From Azorhizobium oxalatiphilum (lineage in GTDB: Bacteria; Pseudomonadota; Alphaproteobacteria; Rhizobiales; Xanthobacteraceae), in assembly GCF_014635325.1 (NCBI RefSeq), contig NZ_BMCT01000006.1, positions 1 to 64,000 on the forward strand: a stretch of DNA of 64,000 nt. The letters run 5' to 3'. The notes under the pieces were generated by a model. It made no database searches. It was not told the origin of the DNA and worked only from the letters and a program-made list of their open reading frames with translations. Positions 36,284 through 45,587 of the stretch are shown in pieces. The position numbers and the translations under genes were made by a program. Each line of letters begins with the position of its first letter. Positions within the stretch are counted from its first letter, which is position 1.

Positions 36284-37384
36284 ATGTCCTATATGAATTC
36301 CATTCCTTCCCCCAGCTTTACGCGTGAAAGCAACGGGAAGCGGGCCGTTGATATCCCCTTGATGCTGGATACTGCTCCAGCAATGGATACTTTGCGCTCT
36401 GACGCATATTTCTGCTTCGATGATTATTTCGTATCTGAGCTATGTCAGACATGGCCAATGCGCCGCCTGCAACGCATTGGGTTCCTCGGCGCAATCGACT
36501 ATCTAAGGAAGGGATCCGGACGCTCCCCACACCGTCGGCGGCACAATCGTTTTGAGCACAGTCTCGGCGTTGCCAGACTCGCGGAAGCGTATGCGCTGCA
36601 CCGCGGCTTGAGTGGAAATGATCGCCGCCTTTTGGTGGCCGCGGCTCTGCTGCACGACATCGGGCACGGTCCACTTTCCCATACGCTGGAACCCGTCTTT
36701 GAGGAAGAGTTCGGCATCAACCATCATCGTATGACCCAACGCATCATTCGCGGTGAAACAAAATTTGGAGACAGTATTGGGCGAACTCTCAGGTCGCATT
36801 CTGTCGACCCAGAGGAGGTAATTGCCCTGATAGAAGGCCTGCATGACGGTCCTTTAAACTTTCTCTTTGGCAGCCATATTAATCTCGACACGCTGGAAGG
36901 CATCACTCGTAGCCGGGCATTCTTTGGACGTCGAACTGCGTTTGGATCTGCGCTTACGCTCACTGAGCGCCTATCCAAACTCGACGAGCTCCCTACATCA
37001 GAGCTGGATGATTTTTGGCGACTAAAACACTCCGTTTACAATTTATTTATAACGGCGAATGTCGGACTCGCGCTTGACTCCGTCGCTCAAGCCTATATGC
37101 GCGACAATATATCCAAATTTAACGAAGATGATTTTCTGTCCACCGAACACTCATTGAGAATAAAACACCCATACATGTTTGAAATTATTAAAATGGTTGC
37201 ATGCGGCACACGTAATATTGAAAAAGAGATTTCGAAAAACTGGCTTAGCGTCGTATTCCCTTTCAAAAGGAGAGCCTTCTTCATCGACTGTAACGAATCT
37301 TTATCCGACACATCCGCCATAAATAGAAGATATCTGCAATCAAAGACGAAATCATCCGTGCGATTGGAAGATATAATTACGTAG
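36284..37384 (+). CDS. HD-domain phosphohydrolase (dNTPase/SAMHD1-like)
   Basis: 366 residues. The arrangement MRRLQRIGFLG, RHNRFEHSLGVARLAEAYA and AALLHDIGHGPLSH is that of dGTPase/SAMHD1-type HD enzymes: H92, H124-D125 and a later Asp are metal ligands, with H128 and H133 near the active site. Such enzymes cleave triphosphate from dNTPs; relatives hydrolyse other nucleotides. The C-terminal half diverges and is rich in Asn, Ile and Lys. Base composition is far more AT-rich than its surroundings, so the gene is imported. It is followed 27 nt later by a nucleotidyltransferase gene; together they look like one functional unit. Confidence 0.85.
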   Translation: MSYMNSIPSPSFTRESNGKRAVDIPLMLDTAPAMDTLRSDAYFCFDDYFVSELCQTWPMRRLQRIGFLGAIDYLRKGSGRSPHRRRHNRFEHSLGVARLAEAYALHRGLSGNDRRLLVAAALLHDIGHGPLSHTLEPVFEEEFGINHHRMTQRIIRGETKFGDSIGRTLRSHSVDPEEVIALIEGLHDGPLNFLFGSHINLDTLEGITRSRAFFGRRTAFGSALTLTERLSKLDELPTSELDDFWRLKHSVYNLFITANVGLALDSVAQAYMRDNISKFNEDDFLSTEHSLRIKHPYMFEIIKMVACGTRNIEKEISKNWLSVVFPFKRRAFFIDCNESLSDTSAINRRYLQSKTKSSVRLEDIIT

Positions 37385-37411
37385 CTAATAGGGATCGGGT
37401 GGGGCATTGTC

Positions 37412-38368
37412 ATGTGTCTAGGGACGCAAAATCACGATCAATTACTGGATAAATTTAATAAGGATTCATTCGAAAAATTAACCCTTATGCGCAATCTAGC
37501 CAAAGAGATGTTCGGCGATAGATCCGACTTCATCATTGGCGTCAACGGAAGCCTTGCTCGCCGCGAATACACTAGCGGATCCGATGTAGACTTGTTCTTT
37601 CTTGTATTGAATCAAGAAATCGACCCCATTAAGGAAAAACAGAACGATTTTCGATCCAGACTTTGCGATATCGGGATCAAAATGCCCGCATCCGGAGGCG
37701 TATTTGAAGAGCCTCTCCCAAGCAATGATATGCTCGCCACCATAGGTGGAAACGATGATACAAATATATTCATAACTCGACGCCTACTGTTCCTTCTGGA
37801 AGGCGATTGGATTTTCAATAAGGAATCATTCGACTTAACGCGAAAGCTCTTAATCGAACGATATGTCGACGAAGGGATCGAGGACAAGAAGATATGCCTC
37901 TTCCTTCTCAACGATATCATACGCTACTGGAGAACTATTTGCGTAGATTACGAATACAAAGTATATGGCGGAGGAAAGGCAAAAGCAATTCGACTGATAA
38001 AACTACGCTTTTCGCGAATGCTTTTATATTTTGCAGGAGTTGTAGCGGTTGGTGAAACCAAGGACTTGTCATACAAAGATAAGCGAGACAAGCTGAACCT
38101 GCTGCTATCTGAGCCTCCAATTGAACGCCTACGATCTGTGATCGGTGATGATTTTATTTTACCACTACAACTTTATGCAGAATTTTTAACCGCATTGGAC
38201 GATCCGGAAATTAGATCCCAGTTGGATCAGGTAGGAGATGAAGGCTTATCCACTGAGCAATATTTGTTGCTTTCAGAGAAAGCCAGATCATTCAAGAACA
38301 CTCTACTTCATATCCTGCTAACAAAATTAGGCACAGCGCATCCTGTCATAAAGGCACTACTTCTGTGA
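37412..38368 (+). CDS. nucleotidyltransferase-fold protein paired with the HD gene
   Basis: 318 residues. IIGVNGSLARREYTSGSDVDLFFLV shows the polymerase-beta-type nucleotidyltransferase core: G46-S47 and the D58-x-D60 metal pair. The rest is helical and resembles the GlnD/DUF294-like companion region (LLERYVDEG-like, KLRFSRMLLYFAGVVAVG). Transfer of a nucleotide to a protein, RNA or small molecule is expected. It shares the AT-rich composition of the HD gene and is probably co-transcribed. It is not a MNT/HEPN toxin-antitoxin pair, since no HEPN protein is present. Confidence 0.82.
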   Translation: MCLGTQNHDQLLDKFNKDSFEKLTLMRNLAKEMFGDRSDFIIGVNGSLARREYTSGSDVDLFFLVLNQEIDPIKEKQNDFRSRLCDIGIKMPASGGVFEEPLPSNDMLATIGGNDDTNIFITRRLLFLLEGDWIFNKESFDLTRKLLIERYVDEGIEDKKICLFLLNDIIRYWRTICVDYEYKVYGGGKAKAIRLIKLRFSRMLLYFAGVVAVGETKDLSYKDKRDKLNLLLSEPPIERLRSVIGDDFILPLQLYAEFLTALDDPEIRSQLDQVGDEGLSTEQYLLLSEKARSFKNTLLHILLTKLGTAHPVIKALLL

Positions 38369-38413
38369 CGATTAGGGAGGCGCTATTGACACTGGCACCT
38401 CTCAAAATCCCCC

Positions 38414-39820
38414 TCACACCACCTTCCCCGGGTTCATGATCCCCTGCGGGTCCACCGCCGCCTTGACGGCGCGCATCAGCGCCGTCTTCTCAGGCGACCC
38501 GTAGCGCGCCATCAGGCCCTTCTTCACCAGCCCGATGCCGTACTCCGCGCTGTAGGAGCCGCCCATCTCCACCGCCAGATCATAGATGCGCGCCGCCACC
38601 TCGCGCTCGAACCACGCCTTGTAGTCCGACGCCACAGCCCCCTCGGGGGCCAGCACGTTGAAGTGCACGTTGCCGTCGCCCACATGGCCATAGATGGAGA
38701 GGCGTCCGCCTTGCGAATGCGTCTCCACCAGCGCAGAGGCCGCCTCGATGAAGGCCGGCAGGCGGGAGGTGCGCACCGAGACGTCGTGCTTGATGGAGCC
38801 GCCGAACGCCACCTCGGCCTCGGGGATGTGCTCGCGCAGCTCCCAGAGCGCGTCGCGCTGGGCGCCGCCGGCGGCCAGCGTGCCGTCGGTGACGAGGCCC
38901 GCCTCCATCAGGCGCTCCAGAAGCGCACTCACCGCATCCTCCAGCGGGAAGACCGGCGAGGCGGTCTGCGCCTCCAGCAGCACATAATGCGCGCTGGCCT
39001 CGGAGAGCGGGTGGCGGGCCTCGGGCTTTGCCGCCAGCAGCAGCTTCAGCGAATGGTCGGAGACATATTCGAACGAGGTGATGTTCTCGCCCGTATAGGC
39101 CTGCGCCTCGCCCAGAATGGTCGTGAGGGCGGCGATCTGCGAGATGGCGAGGAAGGCCGTCACCGTCTGCACGGGCTTGCGCACCAGCTTCAGCGAGACG
39201 GCGGTGATGATGCCCAGCGTGCCTTCCGCGCCCAGCAGCAGCTGCTTCACGTCATAGCCGGTGTTGTTCTTGCGCAGGGGCTGGAGCACCTCCAGCAGCG
39301 TGCCGTCGGGCAGCACGGCCTCCAGGCCCAGCACCAGATCGCGGGCCATGCCGTATTTCAGCACCGAGACGCCGCCCGCATTGGTGGAGAGGTTGCCGCC
39401 GATCTGGCAGGACTGGCGCGAGCCCAGATCCAGCGGCAGCAGCAGCCCGGCCGCATCCGCCGCCTCCTGCAGCACGGAAAGCACGCAGCCGGCTTCCGCG
39501 GTGAGGGAGAGGTTGGCGGCATCCAGCTCGCGGATGGCATTGAGGCGCTCAAGGCTGACCACCAGTTCGTCGCCGGCCGCGGACGGCGTGGCGGCGGCGC
39601 AATAGGAGGTGTTGCCGGCCTGCGGCACCAGCGGCACGCCGTGCTCCGCGCACAGGCGCACGATGAGGGCCACGTCCTCGCGGGTGCGCGGGCGCAGCAC
39701 GGCGCGGGTGGCGCCGGTGAGGTATTTGCGGAAATCAGTGAGATAGCGGGCGGTGATGTCCGGGTCGCGGGTGACGAGGTCCTGCGGCAGTGCATTGAGA
39801 ACGCTGTCGATCCTGTCCAT
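38414..39820 (-). CDS. FAD-linked oxidase (GlcD/D-lactate dehydrogenase type)
   Basis: 468 residues. The N-terminal PCMH FAD domain shows VPLVPQAGNTSYC, DLGSRQSCQIGGNLSTNAGG and LLLGAEGTLGIIT; the C-terminal FAD-oxidase_C domain includes YGHVGDGNVHFNV (likely metal or substrate His) and SAEYGIGLVKK, ending IMNPGKVV. Members oxidise D-2-hydroxy acids such as D-lactate, glycolate or D-2-hydroxyglutarate. The exact substrate cannot be read. The start follows GGAG. It returns to high-GC DNA after the AT-rich cassette. Confidence 0.93.
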   Translation of the reverse strand: MDRIDSVLNALPQDLVTRDPDITARYLTDFRKYLTGATRAVLRPRTREDVALIVRLCAEHGVPLVPQAGNTSYCAAATPSAAGDELVVSLERLNAIRELDAANLSLTAEAGCVLSVLQEAADAAGLLLPLDLGSRQSCQIGGNLSTNAGGVSVLKYGMARDLVLGLEAVLPDGTLLEVLQPLRKNNTGYDVKQLLLGAEGTLGIITAVSLKLVRKPVQTVTAFLAISQIAALTTILGEAQAYTGENITSFEYVSDHSLKLLLAAKPEARHPLSEASAHYVLLEAQTASPVFPLEDAVSALLERLMEAGLVTDGTLAAGGAQRDALWELREHIPEAEVAFGGSIKHDVSVRTSRLPAFIEAASALVETHSQGGRLSIYGHVGDGNVHFNVLAPEGAVASDYKAWFEREVAARIYDLAVEMGGSYSAEYGIGLVKKGLMARYGSPEKTALMRAVKAAVDPQGIMNPGKVV

Positions 39821-40023
39821 GGCCCAAAACTCCGCTTCCGTCCGCTGCGCGTCGGCCCCCTTCTAGAGCAATTCCCGCGGCAGAATGTGCGGTTTTGCGC
39901 GCGAAATCACATCAAAGCAAAGCGTTAGGGCGCTGTGCGGCAGGCCCGCCCTTGCGCCGGGCGGGCGCACGGGCTTTGGTGTCCGGCGGGGCGGGACGCG
40001 GATATTTCGAGGATTTTTGCACC

Positions 40024-40512
40024 ATGCGCACCAACCACCGGATCATGGGCGCGCTCGCCAAAGCTCCCATGCTGGCGCTGGCCGCAGCGCTGGTGCTGGC
40101 GGGCAGTGCCGTGCAGGCCGCACCGGCGGCCAAGCCCGCGACCACGGCGGAAGCCGAGACGGTGGTGGTGATCGCGGTGGGCGCGGTGAAGGAGCCGAAG
40201 GAGGCCTCCGGCGACTGCACGGTGAGCGGGCAGGTCCGGCAGGTGGAGAAGGGGCGCGCGCTCGGCATCGGGCAGAACGTCTCCCTCACGGTGCCCTGCC
40301 GCAAGGATTTCAAGCCCGGCACCAAGCCCCGCCCCGGCCAGTTGGATGCGGCGGCGCTCACCGCCGCGCCCTATGGACGGGTGCTGCTCGACGCCACCGG
40401 CACCGAACTGCGCGCGCCCTATGAGCCGCTGGCGGATGCGCCCCATCCGCAGCCGCTGGAAGCCGCGCCCGCCAGCGCCGACCCCGCCGGCGAGGCACCG
40501 GCGGCGGAATAG
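40024..40512 (+). CDS. small exported protein of unknown function
   Basis: 162 residues from MRTNHRIMGALAK. Signal peptide with core MLALAAALVLAGSAVQA and cleavage before APAA. The mature part begins Ala/Pro-rich, contains two Cys (SGDCTVSG and VPCRKD) that could pair, and ends with an Ala/Pro-rich tail. No known motif. Convergent with the ankyrin gene, whose stop is 6 nt away. The start at 40024 is the one that puts the signal peptide at the N-terminus. Confidence 0.7.
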   Translation: MRTNHRIMGALAKAPMLALAAALVLAGSAVQAAPAAKPATTAEAETVVVIAVGAVKEPKEASGDCTVSGQVRQVEKGRALGIGQNVSLTVPCRKDFKPGTKPRPGQLDAAALTAAPYGRVLLDATGTELRAPYEPLADAPHPQPLEAAPASADPAGEAPAAE

Positions 40513-40517
40513 GCCCC

Positions 40518-42650
40518 TCAACCCAGCAGTTTGCGGATGTCGGTTTCCGACTTCGGCACCAGATCCACCGCACGCCGGCCCGCCTTGTCGCGGATGGTCT
40601 TGTCCACGCCCCGCTCCAGCAGCAGTGCGATGTCCGCCAGCGTGTCGGTGCTCTCCACCGCCACATGCAGCAGGGTCTGGCCGCTGGCATCGCGCGCGTT
40701 CACGTCGAGGCCCTGTCTGATCAGGAAGTCGAAATAGCCGACCTCCTCCGGGAAGGTGGCGCGCACGCTGGTGGTGCGGAAGAGATTGTGCAGCAGCGTG
40801 CCGCCGTCGGGCATCGGCTCCTTCGGATCGAGCCCTTTGGCGGCGATCATCTCGAAGCCCTCGATGGTGGTGCAGTAAGCGAGCGTGGAGCGGCCCCGGC
40901 CGTCGCGCACCCTGGCGTCCGCGCCCAGCTCCAGCAGGGTGCGGGCACGGGCATGGCCGCCGATGAGCCGGCCCAGCAGCACCGCCGTCTGCAGGGGCGT
41001 GGAGCGGCCATCGCCGCTCTCGCCGACATAGTCCTTCGGCGGCAGATCGTCGAGCTTGGCACCATGGGCCACCAGCAGGCGGATCTTCTCCGGCGAGGTG
41101 GCGCGGTGGAGCGGGGTGTCGCCATCGCTCTCGCGGGCCATCACGTCGGCGCCGGCCTTGAGCAGCAGTTCGCCATCCGCGACACCGGCCCACATCAGCA
41201 TGGTGGTGCCGTTGTCCCAGCGGGCATCCGGGTCCGCCCCCGCCTTGAGGACGGCGGCCACCATGGCGAGATAATCGTCCCGCGTGACATGGCCGTCGAG
41301 CTGGCGGCGCAGGATCTTCTGCATCCCCGGCGAGCGGTTCGTCGCATCGTCCCAGCCTTCCTCCTTGGCGAGCCGCGTCTCCAGCTCGGCGCGGGTGGGG
41401 GCGATGAAGCGGGCGCGCGTCACGATGAGATTGTGCAGCGGCCAGTAGCGATCATCCTTCCAGCCGTTCACCCGCGCGCCGCGCGCGATCAGCCATTCGA
41501 TGGTCCTGAGGCTCCCCGCCTTGGCCGCTTCCGCCATGGGCAGGCGGCGGGTGTCGAGGGTCGCGCCTTTCTCAAGCAGAAGCTCAAGAAGCGGGATGTT
41601 GCTGTGCCGCACGGCGAAGGTGAGCGCGGTGGCGAACTCCTCGTCCCAGCCCTGGTTCTCCAGCATCCACTGGCCGTTCCACACCACATCCGGCCGCGCC
41701 CCGGCCGCGAGCGCCGCCGCAACGCCCGGCAGGCTGTCGGCCATGGCGGCGGTGAGCAGCGCGCGCTCGGCCGGCGTTTCGGCGATGATGGCGAGCGGCG
41801 GCTCATCGGCGGCGACCTTGGCCGGATCCTGCTCCAGCCAGTCGCGCCATGCCTTGCCGCCTGCGCTGTCGGCGCGCAGATAGAAGGTCTGGTTCGGCTC
41901 GTCCCAGCTGCCGAAGGGGCCGAAGGAGGCCCATTCCGTACCGCCCATGCCGAGCTTCGACATCTCGCTGATGAAGGTGAGGAAATCGGGCGCCAGCGCC
42001 ATGCCGTGCAGGGTTTCCAGCTCGTGGCTGAAATAGCGCACCGGATGCGGCCCCTCCGGCTTCGACATGTCGATGGTGAGCATGTCGCCATTGACGAGGC
42101 CGTAGAAGGGGAACTGGTGCTCCCACATCTCGGGGGTGTTCGGCGCTTCCGAGCGGTCGCGCGCGGCCAGCTGCTTCTTCCAGCCGAAGAAATTCGGAAT
42201 GGCGTCCTGGTCCATATGCGCCATGTCCCACACCGCATTGCGGTTGGCGCTGGAGGTGGGGAGGCGCTGGTGATCCAGCGGATGCAGATGCGAGGGAATG
42301 TGCCAGCCGAAGGAAACGCGCGCCGAATAGCGGGTGAGCAGGGTGCGCAGCTGCGGCGGTACCTTCACGCCGTGGCGCAGCTCCATGAGGCGCACATCCA
42401 GCGCGCGGGCCGGCGGGGCGATGGCGAGCGGCGTGAGCTGCCACTGCCTGCGGCGGGCGATGGCCTCCATCCAGCGCCAGTCCGCCTGCCACTCCTTCCA
42501 CAGCGCATCGGTCATGACCGCCTCCGGCGCGGCGCGCAGGAGGGCGGGAAAGGCCAGCAGCGCGCCGGCACCGAGAAGGCCGGCGGCGCCGGCCTTCAGC
42601 AGCGTCCGCCGGTCCGGCGGCGGACCGCCGCGTGAATCGCCGCCGCTCAA
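40518..42650 (-). CDS. Tat-exported SMI1/KNR4-like and ankyrin-repeat protein
   Basis: 710 residues. A twin-arginine signal (RRTLLKAGAAGLLGAGALLAF, from residue 14) is followed by a region like SMI1/KNR4 (VPPQLRTLLTRYSARVSFGWHIP to WASFGPFGSWDE, about 90-270), then ankyrin-type repeats to the end (GARPDVVWNG, LLLEKGATLDTRR, GDTPLHRATSPEKIRLLVAHGAK, GQTLLHVAVESTDTLADIALLL). Such repeats bind proteins; SMI1 domains are common in toxin immunity. Export through Tat is unusual for both. Its start overlaps the stop of the preceding SecD-like gene by ATGA, so the two act together. Confidence 0.82.
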   Translation of the reverse strand: MSGGDSRGGPPPDRRTLLKAGAAGLLGAGALLAFPALLRAAPEAVMTDALWKEWQADWRWMEAIARRRQWQLTPLAIAPPARALDVRLMELRHGVKVPPQLRTLLTRYSARVSFGWHIPSHLHPLDHQRLPTSSANRNAVWDMAHMDQDAIPNFFGWKKQLAARDRSEAPNTPEMWEHQFPFYGLVNGDMLTIDMSKPEGPHPVRYFSHELETLHGMALAPDFLTFISEMSKLGMGGTEWASFGPFGSWDEPNQTFYLRADSAGGKAWRDWLEQDPAKVAADEPPLAIIAETPAERALLTAAMADSLPGVAAALAAGARPDVVWNGQWMLENQGWDEEFATALTFAVRHSNIPLLELLLEKGATLDTRRLPMAEAAKAGSLRTIEWLIARGARVNGWKDDRYWPLHNLIVTRARFIAPTRAELETRLAKEEGWDDATNRSPGMQKILRRQLDGHVTRDDYLAMVAAVLKAGADPDARWDNGTTMLMWAGVADGELLLKAGADVMARESDGDTPLHRATSPEKIRLLVAHGAKLDDLPPKDYVGESGDGRSTPLQTAVLLGRLIGGHARARTLLELGADARVRDGRGRSTLAYCTTIEGFEMIAAKGLDPKEPMPDGGTLLHNLFRTTSVRATFPEEVGYFDFLIRQGLDVNARDASGQTLLHVAVESTDTLADIALLLERGVDKTIRDKAGRRAVDLVPKSETDIRKLLG

Positions 42651-43054
42651 GGGGCCGTCTTGAGTTCGAGCGTGGCCTTGCCGGAGAGGATGTCCGCCAC
42701 GATCTCCCGCCGCTCCGTATCGCTCATGGGCTTGCCGATGGGCAGGAAGGGCGTCTGGATCGGCTCCTTGATGGTGGGCGAAATGAGCGTGCGGCCACCC
42801 ACCACCACGTCGATCCTCTTGCCCGTGTTGCGCTTCTGGAAGGCGCGGAAGGCGGTCAGGCTGTCGGGGGTGAGATAGAGATCCAGCCGGCCGTCGCTGG
42901 CATTGGTGATGGTGCTGATGCTGCCATTGGTGATCTTGAGCGCCACCGTCTCCGCCTGCGCCGCGCCGATCGGCAGGGTCGCGACGAGGAGGGCCGCCGC
43001 CGTGCCGAGGATGAAGCGGCGGGCGGCGGGGCGGGCGTTCGTTCTGGTGTGCAT
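42647..43054 (-). CDS. exported SecD P1-head-like protein
   Basis: 135 residues. Signal peptide with core ILGTAAALLVATLPIGAAQA. The mature part, LYLTPDSLTAFRAFQKRNTGKRIDVVVGGRTLISPTIKEPI, closely follows the P1 head subdomain of SecD (F/L-TPEG...GKRLAIVLDGKVxSAPxIxEPI pattern) but without any transmembrane or SecF region. It should be a free periplasmic domain of unknown partner. Co-translated with the Tat-exported SMI1/ankyrin protein (4-nt overlap). Confidence 0.75.
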   Translation of the reverse strand: MHTRTNARPAARRFILGTAAALLVATLPIGAAQAETVALKITNGSISTITNASDGRLDLYLTPDSLTAFRAFQKRNTGKRIDVVVGGRTLISPTIKEPIQTPFLPIGKPMSDTERREIVADILSGKATLELKTAP

Positions 43055-43155
43055 CGGGGTGTCCTCGATGAAGGGGCGCCTACCCTCTCCCGCGATGACG
43101 GCCGAAATTTGGACGCGCCCGCGCCGGCGGCACGCTTCCCCGCCCCGCTTCCCCA

Positions 43156-44106
43156 TCAGGCGAAGCTGCGGCGGTGGCGCGGCAGGAAATTCCTGATGAT
43201 GCGCGAGAGGAAACGCGGCAGCACCACCCTCTTGTTCAGCGCCTGCTCCATGCGCAGATAGCGGCTGCCCGGGATCTGGCGGCACTGCTCGGCCAGCTCC
43301 ATGATGGTGCGGTTCATCAGCTCGATGCGACGGGCCTTCAGCGCCTCGGCGGACAGGTGCGCCCGCCCCTTGCGCAGGCGGGCATGGAATTCCACCGCCG
43401 GCGCCTCGGCGACGAACTCCACCCGCATATCGAGAAAGCCCAGCGCCGCCAGCTCGAGGATCATCAGCTCGAAACTCGCGGGCGTGAAGATCCAGTTGTG
43501 GGCGTCCACATATTCGCTGCTGTTCGCTAGATCAAGAGTGTCCAGCGCCGCGCCGAAATCATGCTCCAGATGCGGTGCCCGCAGATCGTCGATGGGCCAG
43601 CCGTGGCCGCCCTTGCTGACGCAGAAGACGGAGGCGTCGAACTGGGTCTTGGCATTGTGCCGGGTGCGCCGCTCACGATGGGCCGCGATGGCATCCCCCG
43701 TGGTGGACACCGGGCGATAGAAATCGAAGCATTTGCGCTTGTCCGGCACGGCCAGAATGATGGCCCCACCGGCACTCACCACGGTTTGCGCCGAGCGCAG
43801 GAAGGACACCACATCGGTCGTATGCTCGATGACATGACTGGCGATGAAGGCATCGAAGGTGCCGTGCTGGTCGGCGGGGATGGCCTCGGACAGGTCGCCG
43901 TCGCTCCACACATAATCGACCTCCTCGATCCGCGACGCGCCGGGATGGTCGCCATACTTCTCAAGCAGGCCGTCGCGCGTGTCGTGATCGGCGATGAAGA
44001 CGTTCCATCCCTCTGCCTTGGGCACCAGCGGATTATAGCTGGCCCCGATTTCCATCACCTTGTCGGTCTTCCCGAGACCCGACAGCAATAACGCCCGGCG
44101 ATCCAT
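43156..44106 (-). CDS. SAM-dependent methyltransferase
   Basis: 316 residues from MDRRALLLSGLGKTDKVMEIG. Motif I is VMEIGASYNPL, and FDAFIASHVIEHTTDVVSFLRS is the motif II/III region of class I methyltransferases; the HNAKTQFDASVFC segment is typical of those linked to glycan or surface biosynthesis. The C-terminus is basic with a hydrophobic turn (LPRFLSRIIRNFLPRHRRS). Substrate unknown. No glycosyltransferase is adjacent, so it stands alone. Confidence 0.82.
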   Translation of the reverse strand: MDRRALLLSGLGKTDKVMEIGASYNPLVPKAEGWNVFIADHDTRDGLLEKYGDHPGASRIEEVDYVWSDGDLSEAIPADQHGTFDAFIASHVIEHTTDVVSFLRSAQTVVSAGGAIILAVPDKRKCFDFYRPVSTTGDAIAAHRERRTRHNAKTQFDASVFCVSKGGHGWPIDDLRAPHLEHDFGAALDTLDLANSSEYVDAHNWIFTPASFELMILELAALGFLDMRVEFVAEAPAVEFHARLRKGRAHLSAEALKARRIELMNRTIMELAEQCRQIPGSRYLRMEQALNKRVVLPRFLSRIIRNFLPRHRRSFA

Positions 44107-44466
44107 CGCAATTCCCCACCACAAGGAATGAAAACACTCTAAACAAGCGCCCGACACACCCGGCGCCATCGCATGATGTTCATTGGCATTGGCGATCTGT
44201 ATTCGCAATATATGCGAGGTTGAACCTGACGCAGGGAGACTGCTTTCCGGATTGCAGGCCAACGGGTCGCATGCCATGCCGGCCGCCCCGCACGCATCTT
44301 GACGATGTCTGTTGCCACAGCGCCGCCGCGCGCCTGCGGCGCCCCACCCCGCCGCGCCCCCTCATGGGCACGCGTGCCCGCAAGCCGGTGCAATTGCGGC
44401 CATTGATCGCTAAATGGAGGCAGACACGGGAGCGGTCATGCCGCGCCACGGACGGAGGATGCGCAC
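44107..44466. other. divergent promoter region
   Basis: Lies between the minus-strand methyltransferase and the plus-strand SDR. AT-richer at 44107-44225. A GGAGGATGCGCAC site precedes the SDR start. No gene seen. Confidence 0.45.
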
Positions 44467-45171
44467 ATGAGCACGGACAAGGTTGCACTGGTGACGGCGG
44501 GCGGCAGCGGCATGGGGGCGGCGGCAGCGAAGAAGCTGGCGGCGGATGGCTACAAGGTCGCCATCCTCTCCTCCTCCGGCAAGGGCGAGGCTCTGGCGGC
44601 GGAACTGGGCGGCATCGGCGTCACCGGATCCAACCAGAATGTGGAGGATCTGGAGAAGCTGGTGCTCGACGCCATGACCCGCTACGGGCGCATCGACGTG
44701 CTGGTGAACAGCGCCGGCCACGGCCCCCGCGCCCCGGTGCTGGAGCTGACCGACGAGCAGTGGCACAAGGGCATGGATGTGTACCTGCTCAACGTCATCC
44801 GGCCGACGCGCCTCGTGGCGCCGATCATGGTGGCGCAGAAGGGCGGCACGATCATCAACATCTCCACCGCCTGGGCGTTCGAGCCGAGCCCCCTGTTCCC
44901 CACCTCGGGCGTGTTCCGGGCCGGGCTCGCCACCTTCACCAAGCTGTTCGCGGATGAATATGCGCCGCATAATGTGCGCATGAACAACGTTCTGCCGGGC
45001 TGGATCGACAGCCTGCCGGAGCAGGAGGCCCGCCGGGCGGGCGTGCCCATGGGCCGCTACGGCACATCTGAGGAGATCGCCGCCACGGTGGCCTTCCTCG
45101 CCTCCGAGGGCGCGGGCTACATCACCGGCCAGAACATCAAGGTGGATGGCGGGTTGATGCGGGGGGTGTGA
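44467..45171 (+). CDS. SDR-fold protein with a degenerate active site
   Basis: 234 residues. The nucleotide site is VALVTAGGSGMGAAAA, and NSAG and the C-terminal YITGQNIKVDGG are standard SDR features. At the catalytic position, S133 (INISTAW) is present but the Tyr and Lys expected at about 146 and 150 are Thr and Phe (FPTSGVFRAG). The dehydrogenase reaction is therefore doubtful, although F-R-A-G-L-A-x-F-T-K-like SDRs form a recurring subgroup. GGAGG lies upstream of the start. Confidence 0.85.
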   Translation: MSTDKVALVTAGGSGMGAAAAKKLAADGYKVAILSSSGKGEALAAELGGIGVTGSNQNVEDLEKLVLDAMTRYGRIDVLVNSAGHGPRAPVLELTDEQWHKGMDVYLLNVIRPTRLVAPIMVAQKGGTIINISTAWAFEPSPLFPTSGVFRAGLATFTKLFADEYAPHNVRMNNVLPGWIDSLPEQEARRAGVPMGRYGTSEEIAATVAFLASEGAGYITGQNIKVDGGLMRGV

Positions 45172-45587
45172 GGGACCTGTTACCCCCGCGTGGGCTCGGG
45201 CTTGTTTTGGAATGACCGCCATCGCCTTCCCGGTGACAGGCGTCTTGCCCATGGCTCCGAGCCGCCACGTATCGTCATATTGCGCGCCAGCCGCATCAGG
45301 CGCGCAATACCGTCACAGCCTGAACCGGGAGCAGGACCCCAGGCGACGAAAATACAACCTACACAATATATCGCACAGGAATGAGCGGCATCTGTTGGGT
45401 TCTGAGGCGGACAAACCGCTTTATTTTTCTGCATTTATGGGGCCAGGCGCGCTCCTGAAACGACCTGTTACATTCCGTTCCATCTGCCGCCCGCTCGTTT
45501 GGCTTTGATCTTATTCTGGGATAAATCGGGACCCGCCCACGAGGTTGTTCCGGTGCGAGAGCGCCCGTCGGGCTGCTGTGGGGTGGG
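45172..45587. other. intergenic
   Basis: AT-richer stretches at 45345-45375 and 45420-45440 may hold the promoter of the acyltransferase gene. No gene or clear hairpin seen. Confidence 0.4.

Noticed and set aside
36284..38368. MNT/HEPN toxin-antitoxin pair
   Set aside because: The nucleotidyltransferase is too large for an MNT antitoxin and its partner is an HD enzyme, not a HEPN protein.
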